64,000 nucleotides of DNA, taken from the NCBI RefSeq assembly GCF_000719705.1, contig NZ_JOHO01000012.1, forward strand, positions 1 through 64,000. The letters run 5' to 3'. Source of the DNA: Streptomyces sp. NRRL S-350. Lineage in GTDB: Bacteria > Actinomycetota > Actinomycetes > Streptomycetales > Streptomycetaceae. Below the pieces are notes generated by a model. It made no database searches. It saw nothing but the letters and a program-made list of their open reading frames with translations, and was not told where the DNA came from. Shown here piece by piece: positions 1 through 7,648 of this stretch. Position 1 is the stretch's first letter, and each line of letters opens with the position of its first letter. The position numbers and the translations under genes are program-made.

Positions 1-482
1 ACCGAAGTTCACCCACACACACCCAAACAACCACCACCGGCCACAGCCGCCGACAACCGACCACCCCCACCACCACCGCCACCCCACCCAGGGGGGCGCA
101 ACCAAAAACCAAACAGCACGCCGCAGGCGCAAACCCCAACCGACAACAGCCAACTACCAACTACCAAAAGCAAAAGGAAAGGGGTTGTCGGAATTTCCGA
201 CCCCGTGCACACAGCCTCTGAGCTGCGCAGTTACCCAGAGAGGGCGAATACCGATGTGCTCACTAAGCACCCGACAAGGCACCCCAAGAGGTTACCGACA
301 AGGCACCCCACAAGACCGCTCACAAGACACGGGGCCGAGACGGCGCGAGGAGACACGCCCAGATCAGGAGCCGTGCCGCTTCCCATCCGTGGCTAGGACG
401 TGATACTGTTGTCTTGTTGGAACGGGGCAGGCACTCCGGTCCGACACCCCTTCGAACCACTCCCGAAACAACGGAGACGCCG
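1..482. other. Gene-free left flank, C/A-rich with short direct repeats
   Basis: No convincing gene is seen before the first array gene. The + strand from about 1 to 180 is strikingly poor in G and T and rich in CCACC/CAACC runs. A 16-bp direct repeat (CCGACAAGGCACCCCA) lies at 271-286 and 295-310, with a related CCGCTCACAAGAC nearby, a period of 24 bp. The first array promoter core is at 401-420 and a CCTTCGAACC box at 449-458. Confidence 0.6.
401..420 (+). promoter_or_regulatory. Array promoter copy 1 (variant)
   Basis: TGATACTGTTGTCTTGTTGG, 17/20 matches to the array consensus TGATATAGTTCTCTTGTTGG. The TG-n-TACTGT part is a variant extended -10 box. It precedes a leader with the CCTTCGAACC box and the gene at 483. 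Confidence 0.7.
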
Positions 483-752
483 ATGACCGCTCAAGTTCTT
501 CCGCCGGAGCTGCTGATCGAGGCGATGCTGATCGAGGCCGAGTACCAGGGCGCGCGGGAAGCCCTTACCGGCCTGCTCAACCGTCGGAGGAGCGCGCTGT
601 ACAAGCTGTGGCGCACCTGCAAGAACCCGAGTCTCATTGCGGCAAATCTGCCTACGACGATCAAAAAGGAAACCGTCGAGGCCGCCGTCGTGAAGCTGGC
701 CCCGCCGCAGGATTTCGAACTTCTGGAATTGTTCGAAATCTCCCACGTATAA
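483..752 (+). CDS. Small helical protein of unknown function (89 aa)
   Basis: Function not recognised. The protein is probably all-helical: residues 8-32 are rich in Leu, Ala and Glu, a basic stretch (NRRRSALYKLWR) follows, and the tail is acidic and hydrophobic. The start is an ATG after GGAGAC, 24 nt downstream of the CCTTCGAACC box and 62 nt downstream of promoter copy 1. It is the first gene of a short operon with the gene at 833, which has its own hairpin leader. No membrane segment or cysteines. Confidence 0.75.
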   Translation: MTAQVLPPELLIEAMLIEAEYQGAREALTGLLNRRRSALYKLWRTCKNPSLIAANLPTTIKKETVEAAVVKLAPPQDFELLELFEISHV

Positions 753-759
753 CCGAAAC

Positions 760-789
760 GCCGGGCGGTAAATGGCATTACCGCCCGGC
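760..789 (+). terminator. Intercistronic hairpin
   Basis: Perfect 12-bp inverted repeat (GCCGGGCGGTAA with its complement, 6-nt loop) just after the 483 gene. A CCTTCGAACC box (796-805) follows directly. The combination recurs before many array genes, so this may be a leader or attenuator rather than a simple terminator. Confidence 0.6.
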
Positions 790-832
790 AAGCCCCCTTC
801 GAACCAAACCACAAAAAGCCAAGGAGACTGAA

Positions 833-1207
833 ATGTCCGTTACCATTTCCAAGGGCAGCACCAAGAACCACCGGGGCGAGTTCGAGTTTATGTACGTGAG
901 TGCCATTCGCGGCGTGGGTGAGAAGGTTGAGCGGGTCATCCCGGGCGCGTCGGAGTGGATGCTCTCCGTTGCCACTCAGGCCGACGGTTACGGGGAGGTC
1001 GTGGAGTTCTGGGAGGTTATCGGCCAGGAACTCCGGGACGACACGATCAAGCGCCGGGGGTCGCGTAAGGCCCGGCAGTTGGCTAAGGCCCGAGAGGCAT
1101 TCTCCACCCTGGTTTCTGCGGTTGAGTCCGCCGCAGTCGGCGAGATGGAGAAGGCCGCCCGTTCGGTTCAGCGCGCATGGTCGCTCGGTTGGGCCGGGGT
1201 GAATTAA
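833..1207 (+). CDS. Hypothetical protein (124 aa), DNA/RNA-binding-like basic C-terminus
   Basis: Not recognised. Residues 1-70 look like a mixed alpha/beta domain, and the C-terminal half is a long basic helix (KRRGSRKARQLAKAREAF) that could contact nucleic acid. That role is a guess from composition only. The ATG follows AAGGAGACTGAA, a strong ribosome site, 27 nt after a CCTTCGAACC box. Second gene of the operon from promoter copy 1, preceded by the hairpin at 760-789. Confidence 0.75.
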   Translation: MSVTISKGSTKNHRGEFEFMYVSAIRGVGEKVERVIPGASEWMLSVATQADGYGEVVEFWEVIGQELRDDTIKRRGSRKARQLAKAREAFSTLVSAVESAAVGEMEKAARSVQRAWSLGWAGVN

Positions 1208-1230
1208 ACCCCTCCCGCGTGATCTAGCGC

Positions 1231-1250
1231 CAATATAGTTTTCTGGTTGC
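1231..1250 (+). promoter_or_regulatory. Degenerate array promoter copy
   Basis: CAATATAGTTTTCTGGTTGC matches the array consensus at about 15 of 20 positions, keeping TATAGTT and TCTNGTTG but losing the TG of the extended -10. It lies at the same distance from a hairpin and start codon (1318) as intact copies, so it is probably a weakened member of the family. Confidence 0.5.
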
Positions 1251-1277
1251 CGGGGCGGGTGCTCCGCCCCGGCAACC
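1245..1277 (+). terminator. Leader hairpin
   Basis: Perfect 14-bp inverted repeat (GGTTGCCGGGGCGG at 1245-1258, complement at 1264-1277, 5-nt loop). It overlaps the end of the degenerate promoter copy, as array leader hairpins do, and may end transcripts from upstream or fold in the leader of the 1318 gene. Confidence 0.55.
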
Positions 1278-1317
1278 TCTCCCACCAAGACCCCGGCCCG
1301 AGAGGACATCCCCCGCC

Positions 1318-1710
1318 ATGACCGCCACCAGCACGCCGACCACCCCCGCCAGCGCCTACCAGGTCGGCGACATCGTGCGAGCCCCGCACTGGCAGCGCGG
1401 CCGGATCACCGGCCACCGGCGCGCAATCGTCATCGGGTCCCTGGCTGACAGCACCGGGCCGGAAGCCGGCCTCCGGGTGTGGTTCTACACGCTCGGTGCG
1501 CCGCAGCTGACCTCAGACGGCCCTAACACCCTGGCCGGGGTCTTCCCCCGCGAGGTCCGCAAGCTGGGCGACATCTACGGCATGTCCGAGCGCCAGATCA
1601 GCACGATCACCCGGGCAGCGCGGACGCACGACCACGCCCACCTACTCGCGGTGAGGGCCGAACAGTTCTGGCGCAAGCTCAAGAGCGCGCGAAAGTCCGA
1701 GCAGAATTGA
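1318..1710 (+). CDS. Hypothetical protein with SH3/KOW-like N-terminus (130 aa)
   Basis: Function unknown. The first half (YQVGDIVRA, RGRITGHRRAIVIGS, LRVWFYTLG) is beta-rich and resembles small SH3-like barrel folds. The last 50 residues are helical and very basic (EQFWRKLKSARKSEQ). The ATG follows GAGAGGACATCCCCCGCC. This leader has the hairpin but no CCTTCGAACC box. The downstream gene at 1738 is 27 nt away and probably co-transcribed. Confidence 0.75.
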   Translation: MTATSTPTTPASAYQVGDIVRAPHWQRGRITGHRRAIVIGSLADSTGPEAGLRVWFYTLGAPQLTSDGPNTLAGVFPREVRKLGDIYGMSERQISTITRAARTHDHAHLLAVRAEQFWRKLKSARKSEQN

Positions 1711-1737
1711 AATTCGAGATCAGAAAGGTTGGCTAGA

Positions 1738-2076
1738 ATGCTGGAAATTGCTTGCCAGGAATGCGCTTCGGTCGGTTCATATCGTGCGACTCCCGGAGTA
1801 TTCTTCCGCTGCCTTGAGTGCCGCCGTGAGCTGACCACCGAGGATCTCGACCTAGACCCGGGGGAAATTTGGGTTGTCAGCGCAACCGGTATTCTCGGAT
1901 TTGTTATCGACCCCGTCGAATCAATTCGAGAAATGTCTATTGCGACTGACGCATACTTGGGCGCAGAGTGCGACTCGTTGGACGAATTGGAGGCTTTGCG
2001 GAGCTTCCATGACGCCGCATTCAGGCTTCAGGGGGCACTGAAGGCAGGTGTCCCCTATCCGATCATGGAAACGTGA
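1738..2076 (+). CDS. Zinc-ribbon-like protein of lower GC (112 aa)
   Basis: Residues C6-x2-C9 and C25-x2-C28 form two knuckles of a probable zinc ribbon; the rest is acidic and helical. Function not recognised. The gene is visibly lower in GC than its neighbours (codons such as GAA, ATT and TCA are common), which suggests more recent acquisition. The ATG at 1738 has AGAAAGG upstream; an in-frame TTG at 1729 is less likely. It has no array leader of its own. Confidence 0.75.
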   Translation: MLEIACQECASVGSYRATPGVFFRCLECRRELTTEDLDLDPGEIWVVSATGILGFVIDPVESIREMSIATDAYLGAECDSLDELEALRSFHDAAFRLQGALKAGVPYPIMET

Positions 2077-2100
2077 CGCTGCGCCACGGTGCCCAGGGCA

Positions 2101-2120
2101 TGATATTGTTCTCTTGTTGG
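2101..2120 (+). promoter_or_regulatory. Array promoter copy 2
   Basis: TGATATTGTTCTCTTGTTGG, 19/20 to the consensus. The 11-bp palindrome TGCCCAGGGCA (2090-2100) abuts the extended -10. It drives the gene at 2182. Confidence 0.8.
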
Positions 2121-2181
2121 CCGGGCAAGAGGTACAGCCCACCGACTCCCTTCGAACCAAATTCACGGAAGGTCACACCAA

Positions 2182-2598
2182 ATGACGAGCCTGACGGAGT
2201 TGTACGGCGAGCCGATCCACCAGTTCACCCGGGCCGACGCCCTGGAGGCTGGCGACCTGATGGAGGCCCCCCGCGATCTCGCCCAGGAGGCTGGCTGGCG
2301 GTGGCCGGTGGCACTGACCCGCGCTGCGTGGGGCGACTGCGTCGCGTGGAGCAGCGAGGACGACGCGAGGCACCCCGGGCACGGGCAGTCGGAGACCGGG
2401 CGACTGTGGGACGTCCTCCGGATGGCGTTCTACGCGGTGCGCAGCGCCAACCCGGGCGTTCGGGCGGTCCCGTTCGAGGTTCTGCGGATTCCGGCGGAGG
2501 GCCCCAGCCGGGCGACCCGGGCGAGGCTGGCCGTTCACTGCGGCCCCGGGGACAGCGGGGAGACCGTGATCACGATCATGCAGCCGGACGAGAGTTGA
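2182..2598 (+). CDS. DUF6573-like hypothetical protein (138 aa)
   Basis: Resembles a family of about 130-residue actinobacterial plasmid/phage proteins (DUF6573, assigned from memory of the pattern: an ALEAGDL start, then DLAQEAGWRWPVALTRAAW, then a GRLWDVLRMA helix). No biochemical role is known to me. Single gene behind promoter copy 2; CCTTCGAACC at 2149-2158, ATG after GGAAGGTCACACCAA. Confidence 0.75.
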   Translation: MTSLTELYGEPIHQFTRADALEAGDLMEAPRDLAQEAGWRWPVALTRAAWGDCVAWSSEDDARHPGHGQSETGRLWDVLRMAFYAVRSANPGVRAVPFEVLRIPAEGPSRATRARLAVHCGPGDSGETVITIMQPDES

Positions 2599-2669
2599 CC
2601 CCGAGGGCCCGCCCCGCAGGTGGCGGCGGGCCCGACCGGTCACTCCTGCTTCACTTCATGCCCTGGGCA

Positions 2670-2689
2670 TGATATAGTTCTCTTGTTGG
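2670..2689 (+). promoter_or_regulatory. Array promoter copy 3 with palindrome
   Basis: Exact consensus TGATATAGTTCTCTTGTTGG. A perfect palindrome CATGCCCTGGGCATG (2657-2671) overlaps the TG of the extended -10 and looks like an operator. The hairpin GGGGGCGGCACCCCC follows. Confidence 0.85.
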
Positions 2690-2745
2690 TCGGGGGCGGC
2701 ACCCCCGGCCACCCCTTCCGAATCAGCGATCACCCGGAGGAACCG

Positions 2746-2952
2746 ATGTCCCGGACCGACAACACCCGCCCCACGGCGCTGGCGCGCCAGGACCGCCCCT
2801 GGCTGCCGGTCGGCGCGCTGTCCGGCAGCCGCCGCAAGCCGGCCCAGCGGGCGGCCCACAAGCAGGACCGCCGCGCGCTGCGGCTGGCCCTGCGGCACGG
2901 CTGGGAGCCGCCGCTACCGCAGCGGCGGCGCGTGGACTGGGACGTCCACTAG
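2746..2952 (+). CDS. Small, very basic protein (68 aa)
   Basis: A strongly cationic protein, with Arg and Lys clustered in two runs (SGSRRKPAQRAAHKQDRRALR and PQRRRVDWDVH), ending in an acidic/aromatic tail. It probably binds nucleic acid or ribosomes, judged only from charge. ATG after CGGAGGAACCG, about 20 nt after a CCTTCCGAATC variant of the leader box. It may be co-transcribed with the gene at 3040. Confidence 0.7.
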   Translation: MSRTDNTRPTALARQDRPWLPVGALSGSRRKPAQRAAHKQDRRALRLALRHGWEPPLPQRRRVDWDVH

Positions 2953-3039
2953 CCGGGCTCCCCGGTCCCGCCGCCGGAGCGCGGCGGGACCGGGCTCCGG
3001 CCCCGCTTCACACCCTTCGAATCACGCCAAGGAGAACCG

Positions 3040-3357
3040 ATGTCGAACACCCCCACCACCGACCAGGCCGCCGACCCGACCGCGCTGCTCCCCGACCTTC
3101 CCGACCCGAGCGGCGGGGACGGGTACGACTGGATGGAGCTGGTCGAGGAGGCCGCCGACGGCTGGCGGGTCGTATCCGGGCTGCGGGACGGTCGGCTGCT
3201 CGGCGAGTGGCCGTACATCATCGTGACCGTCTACCGCGACAAGGAGCAGGGTCTGTACGGGGTCGGCACCTACACCGAGGGCGACATCGAGGTGAAGGGC
3301 TTCACCGACCGCGCGGAGTACCTGGCCGCCCTCCTGTCGCACGTCGTCGACGACTGA
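3040..3357 (+). CDS. Hypothetical acidic protein (105 aa)
   Basis: Function unknown. Acidic protein: an N-terminal disordered segment, then a compact alpha/beta region (WPYIIVTVYRDKEQGLYGVG) and a helical end (DRAEYLAALLSHVV). The ATG follows AAGGAGAACCG, 16 nt after CCTTCGAATC (3014-3023). The leader holds a GC hairpin at about 2965-2992. An internally deleted remnant of this gene lies at 4358-4420. Confidence 0.78.
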   Translation: MSNTPTTDQAADPTALLPDLPDPSGGDGYDWMELVEEAADGWRVVSGLRDGRLLGEWPYIIVTVYRDKEQGLYGVGTYTEGDIEVKGFTDRAEYLAALLSHVVDD

Positions 3358-3417
3358 CGGCCGGGCGTGGCCACGATGTCGGGTGGCTGATTCCCGCTCG
3401 ACATCGTGGGTGAAGTC

Positions 3418-3437
3418 TGATAGAGTTCTCTTGTTGG
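3418..3437 (+). promoter_or_regulatory. Array promoter copy 4
   Basis: TGATAGAGTTCTCTTGTTGG, 19/20. A -35-like TCGACA (3398-3403) sits 17 bp before the TAGAGT hexamer. The surrounding 100 bp are closely repeated around copy 5. Confidence 0.8.
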
Positions 3438-3496
3438 CAGGCGGTGGGGTGGCTCCCATCGCCAGGCCGGCGCCCCCTTCGAACCGAGGAGTCCGC

Positions 3497-3967
3497 ATGA
3501 ACCGCACCGCCATCCCCGCCCCCGACGCCCTGTTCGCCGTGAAGTGGAACGACGCCGAGGGGCGCAGCGCCCGGACCGTGAGCGTCGAAGGCCCCGAGTT
3601 CGTGAAGCACATGTTCGGGCTGGACGAGGTGCCGACCGGGCAGGCGCAGAACCGCTACCCCGCTCACCTCCTGGGCGGACGGCCGGTCATCACCGCGACC
3701 CCGATCACGCTGGAGTGGCGCGAGCTCACCCGGGAGGAGGCCGCCGAGGAGGCCGCCAAGATCACCGGCACGTGGTGGAGCACCATCCCGGGCAGCCACC
3801 CGCTGAACCAGGAGAGCTCCACCACCTACGAGATGGCCCAGACGGTGACCCTGCTCGCGGCCGAGGGAAGCCCCGTCGCCATCGGAGAGCACGTCATCGG
3901 CCTGATGTACATGGGCGAGCCCTGGCTGTTCATCGCGGAGAACACCCCGGAGACCTGGAACGGCTGA
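3497..3967 (+). CDS. Hypothetical protein (156 aa)
   Basis: Function not recognised. Probable alpha/beta fold: the first part carries FAVKWNDAEG and VEGPEFVKHMFGL, the middle is a charged helix (REEAAEEAAKI), and the end is hydrophobic strands (GLMYMGEPWLFIAENTPETW). No cysteines, no membrane segment. ATG after GAGGAGTCCGC, only 11 nt after the CCTTCGAACC box (3476-3485). Confidence 0.75.
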   Translation: MNRTAIPAPDALFAVKWNDAEGRSARTVSVEGPEFVKHMFGLDEVPTGQAQNRYPAHLLGGRPVITATPITLEWRELTREEAAEEAAKITGTWWSTIPGSHPLNQESSTTYEMAQTVTLLAAEGSPVAIGEHVIGLMYMGEPWLFIAENTPETWNG

Positions 3968-4063
3968 CCCAGGACCCGGCCGCCGGGGCAGCGCCCAGCG
4001 CCGCCCCGGCCCCGCAGCAGCCGACCTCCGCTGCTCCCCGTCCACACCACCGCAGGAGGCACC

Positions 4064-4324
4064 GTGGCTGCCAAGATCAGGACCGAACACACCTGCGCCA
4101 ACTGCGCGCAGCCGGTCACCTTCGACACCAAGCGCTACCCGTACTGGCAGCACGCGGCGCAGGCCGCCCCCACGGCGGACACGACGAGCCGGTGCGTGAG
4201 CGCGGACCCACAGCGGTTCTGCACACTGTGCGGGAGCCCGGCGACCAGCTGGCAGGACGCATGGGCGGACTACTCGGGGTGCCGTCCGTGCGGCAACTAC
4301 GACCGCTACTCGCTGGGGGACTGA
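4064..4324 (+). CDS. Small cysteine-rich zinc-binding protein (86 aa)
   Basis: Cysteine pairs CANC near the N-terminus, CTLC in the middle and CRPC near the C-terminus, with other Cys and His residues (YWQHAAQ), indicate one or two structural zinc sites. Such proteins often bind nucleic acid, but no family was recognised. GTG start after GCAGGAGGCACC, a strong ribosome site. A GC hairpin of the array type lies upstream (about 3981-4007) without a CCTTCGAACC box. Second gene of the copy-4 operon. Confidence 0.75.
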   Translation: MAAKIRTEHTCANCAQPVTFDTKRYPYWQHAAQAAPTADTTSRCVSADPQRFCTLCGSPATSWQDAWADYSGCRPCGNYDRYSLGD

Positions 4325-4357
4325 GTGCGGGTGGAATAGCCGGCCCCGCCAGCGACA

Positions 4358-4420
4358 GCCAGGCCGCCGACCCGACCGCGCGGAGTACCTGGCGGCGTGC
4401 CTGTCGCACGTCGTCGACGG
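4358..4420 (+). pseudogene. Internally deleted remnant of the 3040 gene
   Basis: The sequence 4358-4380 matches 3062-3084 (start of the 3040 gene) and 4378-4420 matches 3313-3355 (its end), joined at the short repeat GACCGCG present at both places in the parent. About 230 bp have been lost. There is no start codon or leader. Together with the repeated promoter block after it, this marks a duplicated segment. Confidence 0.7.
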
Positions 4421-4476
4421 CCGACAGGCACGGCATTCGGGAGGGGCGATTCCCGCTCGACATCGTGACTTGAGTC

Positions 4477-4496
4477 TGATAAAGTTCTCTTGTTGG
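4477..4496 (+). promoter_or_regulatory. Array promoter copy 5
   Basis: TGATAAAGTTCTCTTGTTGG, 19/20, with TCGACA (4457-4462) as a -35 at 17-bp spacing. Upstream and downstream sequence parallels copy 4 (3390-3485), consistent with segmental duplication. Confidence 0.8.
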
Positions 4497-4576
4497 CAGG
4501 TGGTGGGGAGACCCACCGCCGAGCCGGCGCCCCCTTCGAACCGAGCACTCCGCACAACCGCGAGAGAGGTACGTCC

Positions 4577-4993
4577 ATGAAGACCACCACCGAGCTCCCC
4601 GCGTCCAGCGTCCCGGCCGCCTGCACCGATGGTCACCTCTTCAGCCCGACCGCCGATCTCGTCGCGGCCGGACTCGACTTCCGGCCGGGCGACCAGTTCC
4701 AGCCGATGGCACCGGCCCCACTCAGCGACCTGCGAGCGAAGGCCGAGTGGTGGCGCACCGTCGCCAACCTCAGCGCCCCCGACTTCCTCGGCCTGACACC
4801 CGGCAGCACGATCACGGTGCACCACGGCGGGGGAGTGAGCGCCGCTGAGGTGATCTCGACTTCCCGGGCCGGTGCCCGCGTACAGGTGGCACTGCCCGAG
4901 GACGTGGAGGGGCTCCACCTTGAGCTGACCGTGACCCGCCGGAGCCCGTCCGGCTCCTGGTACGGCCCGTACGGCCCCACCCCCCAAGCCTGA
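4577..4993 (+). CDS. Hypothetical protein (138 aa)
   Basis: Unknown function. N-terminal extended region, a Trp-rich middle (AKAEWWRTVANL), then a beta-rich C-terminal half (GSTITVHHGGGVSAAEV, ARVQVALPEDV) ending in a Tyr/Gly/Pro tail. ATG after GAGAGGTACGTCC; CCTTCGAACC box at 4533-4542. It is followed by about 150 bp without a gene before copy 6. Confidence 0.75.
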   Translation: MKTTTELPASSVPAACTDGHLFSPTADLVAAGLDFRPGDQFQPMAPAPLSDLRAKAEWWRTVANLSAPDFLGLTPGSTITVHHGGGVSAAEVISTSRAGARVQVALPEDVEGLHLELTVTRRSPSGSWYGPYGPTPQA

Positions 4994-5140
4994 GCCCCCG
5001 CCCCCGCGCTGCGCCCGCCGCCGAGCGGGCGCAGCTGGCGCGCTGGTGACGCCGCACGAGGTGGCCGAGCTGCGCGCCGATCGACAGGCCGGATAACGGC
5101 CCGGGGCGAGGTAAGTCCACTTCCAATCATGGCTCAGCCA

Positions 5141-5160
5141 TGATATAGTTCTCTTGTTGG
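5141..5160 (+). promoter_or_regulatory. Array promoter copy 6 with palindrome
   Basis: Exact consensus. A perfect 15-bp palindrome CATGGCTCAGCCATG (5128-5142) overlaps the TG of the extended -10, as at copies 3 and 12. It drives the operon 5220-7879. Confidence 0.85.
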
Positions 5161-5219
5161 GACGGGGCGGGCGCTCCGACCCGGCCCCCCTTCGGACCAG
5201 CCCCACAGGAAGGCACACG

Positions 5220-5744
5220 ATGCGCACGATCGCCGTCCACCCGGAAGCCGCCGCCGCTCTCGCCCCGCTCGCGTTCGGGGAGTTCACCGCCACCGTCTGG
5301 GAGGACGGCGGGTACCTGGCCGGATGGCAGTACACCGTGCCCGGCTGCGCCTGCGTGGTGACCCTCTGGCCGGAGAACATGTTCAACGAGCCCGACGCCC
5401 CGGCGGAGTTCACCCCGGTCGGCCCGTGGTCGTACGTCGGCCGGTTCGACGTCGCCACCGCGGAGGGGTGTCGCAACCCGGGCGACTGGACCAACCCGGC
5501 CAACCGGGACGGCCACCCGACCCCGCACCACGCGCTGTCCGAGGGCCTGGACGAGCACCGCGCGGTGTGCGTCGAGTTCCGCCAGGCCATCACCCGGTGT
5601 CTTGAGTGCGGCGACGCCAAGCAGGAGCACGGCCGCCCGGACAGCTTCCTGGGCTGCGAGGACTTCCGCCCCGGCAAGGAGCCCGGCCGCCGCGACTGGG
5701 AGATCCGACGCGAGGCGCGCGGCCTCTGGACTCCCCGCGACTGA
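5220..5744 (+). CDS. Hypothetical protein with C-terminal Cys module (174 aa)
   Basis: N-terminal 110 residues form a probable beta-rich domain (GEFTATVWEDGGYLAGWQY, CACVVTLWPENMF). The C-terminus carries CLECGDAKQEHG followed by a further Cys (LGCEDF), a likely zinc site almost identical in pattern to the end of the 10599 product. Function unknown. ATG after AGGAAGGCACACG, 21 nt after the variant box CCTTCGGACC (5189-5198). First gene of an operon with the ParB-like gene. Confidence 0.78.
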   Translation: MRTIAVHPEAAAALAPLAFGEFTATVWEDGGYLAGWQYTVPGCACVVTLWPENMFNEPDAPAEFTPVGPWSYVGRFDVATAEGCRNPGDWTNPANRDGHPTPHHALSEGLDEHRAVCVEFRQAITRCLECGDAKQEHGRPDSFLGCEDFRPGKEPGRRDWEIRREARGLWTPRD

Positions 5745-5841
5745 ACCACCCCGCCGGGGCGGCGGCTGGCACCGCTGCCCCGGCCCGCAGCGCCACCGCT
5801 GCGCCCTTCGAATCAGCACCCCACCAAGGAAGGACCCCCCA

Positions 5842-7581
5842 ATGACCCGGACCAAGGTCGCCGCCAAGCCCGCCGAGCCGACCCAGACCAGCGGTATCGA
5901 GTACTTCGAGTTCCTCTCGTCCCAACTGATCGTCGACCCGTTCAACCACCGCCAGGGCAAGGTGGCACCCCCCTCCCCGCGACTGAAGGCCAGCGTCGCC
6001 GAGGTCGGCGTCAAGGAAGCCGTCGGCGTCCGCAGGCAGGCCGACGGCACGTGGGGCGTCTTCAAGGGCCGCCGGCGACTGCTCGCCGCCCAGGAGGCCG
6101 CCGAGAAGGCCAAGGCCAAGGGCATCGACCCCAAGACCCTCCCGCCGGTCCCCGCGCTGGTCCACCACGACCTGACCGACGCGGACGACGAAACCCTGCT
6201 GCTCTCCCTGCTGGAGAACCAGTTCCGCGAGAACGCCACCAAGGCCGACGAGCTGCAGGTGGCCGAGCAGCTGGCCCTCATGGACGTGCCTGAGGCTCGC
6301 CGCCGCCGCCACGCCAAGGTCCTGGGCGTCTCGGCAGCCCAGCTCAAGGCCGCCAAGGGCGCGGCGCAGCTGAGCGAGTCCGACCGGGTCAACGCGCTGC
6401 ACGCCGACTTCGACTGGGTCGAGATGGACCAGTGGCAGCAGGTCGGCGGCGGGTGGGCGGACTTCCAGAAGCTCAAGGACGCCAAGAAGCGGGATCTCGC
6501 GTCGGGCAAGGCCGGGAACGGCGAGTGGCGGCAGACGCTCCAGGCGATCAAGGACAGGCAGGCCGAGGAGGCGAAGCGGCAGGCCGTCACGGACGAGCTG
6601 AGCGCGGCCGGGGTGCGGGTGATCGACTTCCCGTGGCGGTGGTTGGGCCACACCGCCCAGCCGCTCGCCCACCTCCTCACCGCACTGGGCAAGCCGTTGA
6701 CCACGGAAGTGCACTCCCAGGTGTGCCCGAGCCACGGCGCGACGGTCGACCCGGACACGCTGGAGGTGATCTACGTGTGCACCAACTGGCACGCCGAGGG
6801 TCACCTGCCCACCGAGGAGTACGCCAAGGAGCTGGAGGAGGCGGGAAAGACCCCGGTCGACCCCGAGGCCGAGAAGGCGAAGGCGAAGGCGAAGCGCGAG
6901 GGCACCGCCGCGTGGCGCTCGGCCCGGACCGTCCGGCAAGAGGTACTGCGGGCCGCGATCGCGGGCAAGAACCTGCCGGAAGCCGCCGACGCGCTGACCG
7001 AGCGAACCGTCATGGGCCACGCGAAGTGGTGGTTCAAGTCGGTGGCCTCCGGCCGGACCGAGGTGGCCGCCTTCCTGCTGGGCGTGCCGGACCCGAACGA
7101 GGGGCGCAGCCAGTGGGAGCGGGCGGAGGACCCGTTCGCGGAGCTGATCGCCACCGGTCCGAAGACGCGCCGCAGGCATCGCATGTTCGCCCGGGTGGTC
7201 GCCGCGATCGAGTACTACGTCATGGGCGACAAGGAGTGGCTGGAGCCGACCGAGGACATGGTCACCTACCTGCGCTTCCTGGAGGAGACGTTCGACTACC
7301 CCCTGGCCGAGTGCGAGCGCGACGCGATCGCCGCGTACGAAGCCAAGACGAAGCAGGACGACAAGGCCGACGGTGGCGAGTCGGCCGACACCGACGACCA
7401 GGGCGACGGCGACGGCGGATCGGCAGGGGAGAGCAGCCCCGCGCCGGAGGCGCAGCCCGAGGCCGCGCCCGAGCCGCAGGCGCAGCCCGCCCAGGAGGGC
7501 GCAGCGGGTGAGGAGACCGGGGCCCCGGACGGGCCCGAGACGGAGCAGCAGCCGACCGGGGGCGTCCAGGCCCAGGGCTGA
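5842..7581 (+). CDS. ParB-like nuclease-domain protein (579 aa)
   Basis: Residues 15-130 match the ParB/Srx (ParB N-terminal) domain: VDPFNHRQG, KEAVGVRRQADGTWGVFKG, GRRRLLAAQEA and the LLENQFRENATKADE segment that corresponds to the ENxxR box. A helical region follows (VLGVSAAQLKAAKGAA, HTH-like). The long C-terminal half is unfamiliar and ends in a 75-residue acidic Gln/Pro/Ala tail, probably disordered. No parA lies nearby, so a role in partition is doubtful. ParB-like proteins of this kind are common in phage early regions and plasmid leading regions. ATG after AAGGAAGGA; hairpin 5755-5782 and CCTTCGAATC 5805-5814 upstream. Confidence 0.85.
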   Translation: MTRTKVAAKPAEPTQTSGIEYFEFLSSQLIVDPFNHRQGKVAPPSPRLKASVAEVGVKEAVGVRRQADGTWGVFKGRRRLLAAQEAAEKAKAKGIDPKTLPPVPALVHHDLTDADDETLLLSLLENQFRENATKADELQVAEQLALMDVPEARRRRHAKVLGVSAAQLKAAKGAAQLSESDRVNALHADFDWVEMDQWQQVGGGWADFQKLKDAKKRDLASGKAGNGEWRQTLQAIKDRQAEEAKRQAVTDELSAAGVRVIDFPWRWLGHTAQPLAHLLTALGKPLTTEVHSQVCPSHGATVDPDTLEVIYVCTNWHAEGHLPTEEYAKELEEAGKTPVDPEAEKAKAKAKREGTAAWRSARTVRQEVLRAAIAGKNLPEAADALTERTVMGHAKWWFKSVASGRTEVAAFLLGVPDPNEGRSQWERAEDPFAELIATGPKTRRRHRMFARVVAAIEYYVMGDKEWLEPTEDMVTYLRFLEETFDYPLAECERDAIAAYEAKTKQDDKADGGESADTDDQGDGDGGSAGESSPAPEAQPEAAPEPQAQPAQEGAAGEETGAPDGPETEQQPTGGVQAQG

Positions 7582-7648
7582 CAGCAAGGCCGGGGCGGGG
7601 GGCGCGGACGCGGCTCCCCGCCCCCGGCCCGACCGGAAAGGAGGGCAC

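Noticed and set aside
9..212. Minus-strand Gly-rich frame at the left end
   Set aside because: A product of low-complexity sequence (a run of glycine codons) with no ribosome site.
5047..5097. 16-codon ORF before promoter copy 6
   Set aside because: Too short, no ribosome site, no neighbour relation.
3302..5749. Long minus-strand open frame over the array
   Set aside because: Shadow of GC-rich + strand genes; its frame has no ribosome site and runs across two array promoters and leaders. The same holds for long minus frames at 20772-23228 and 55707-59012.
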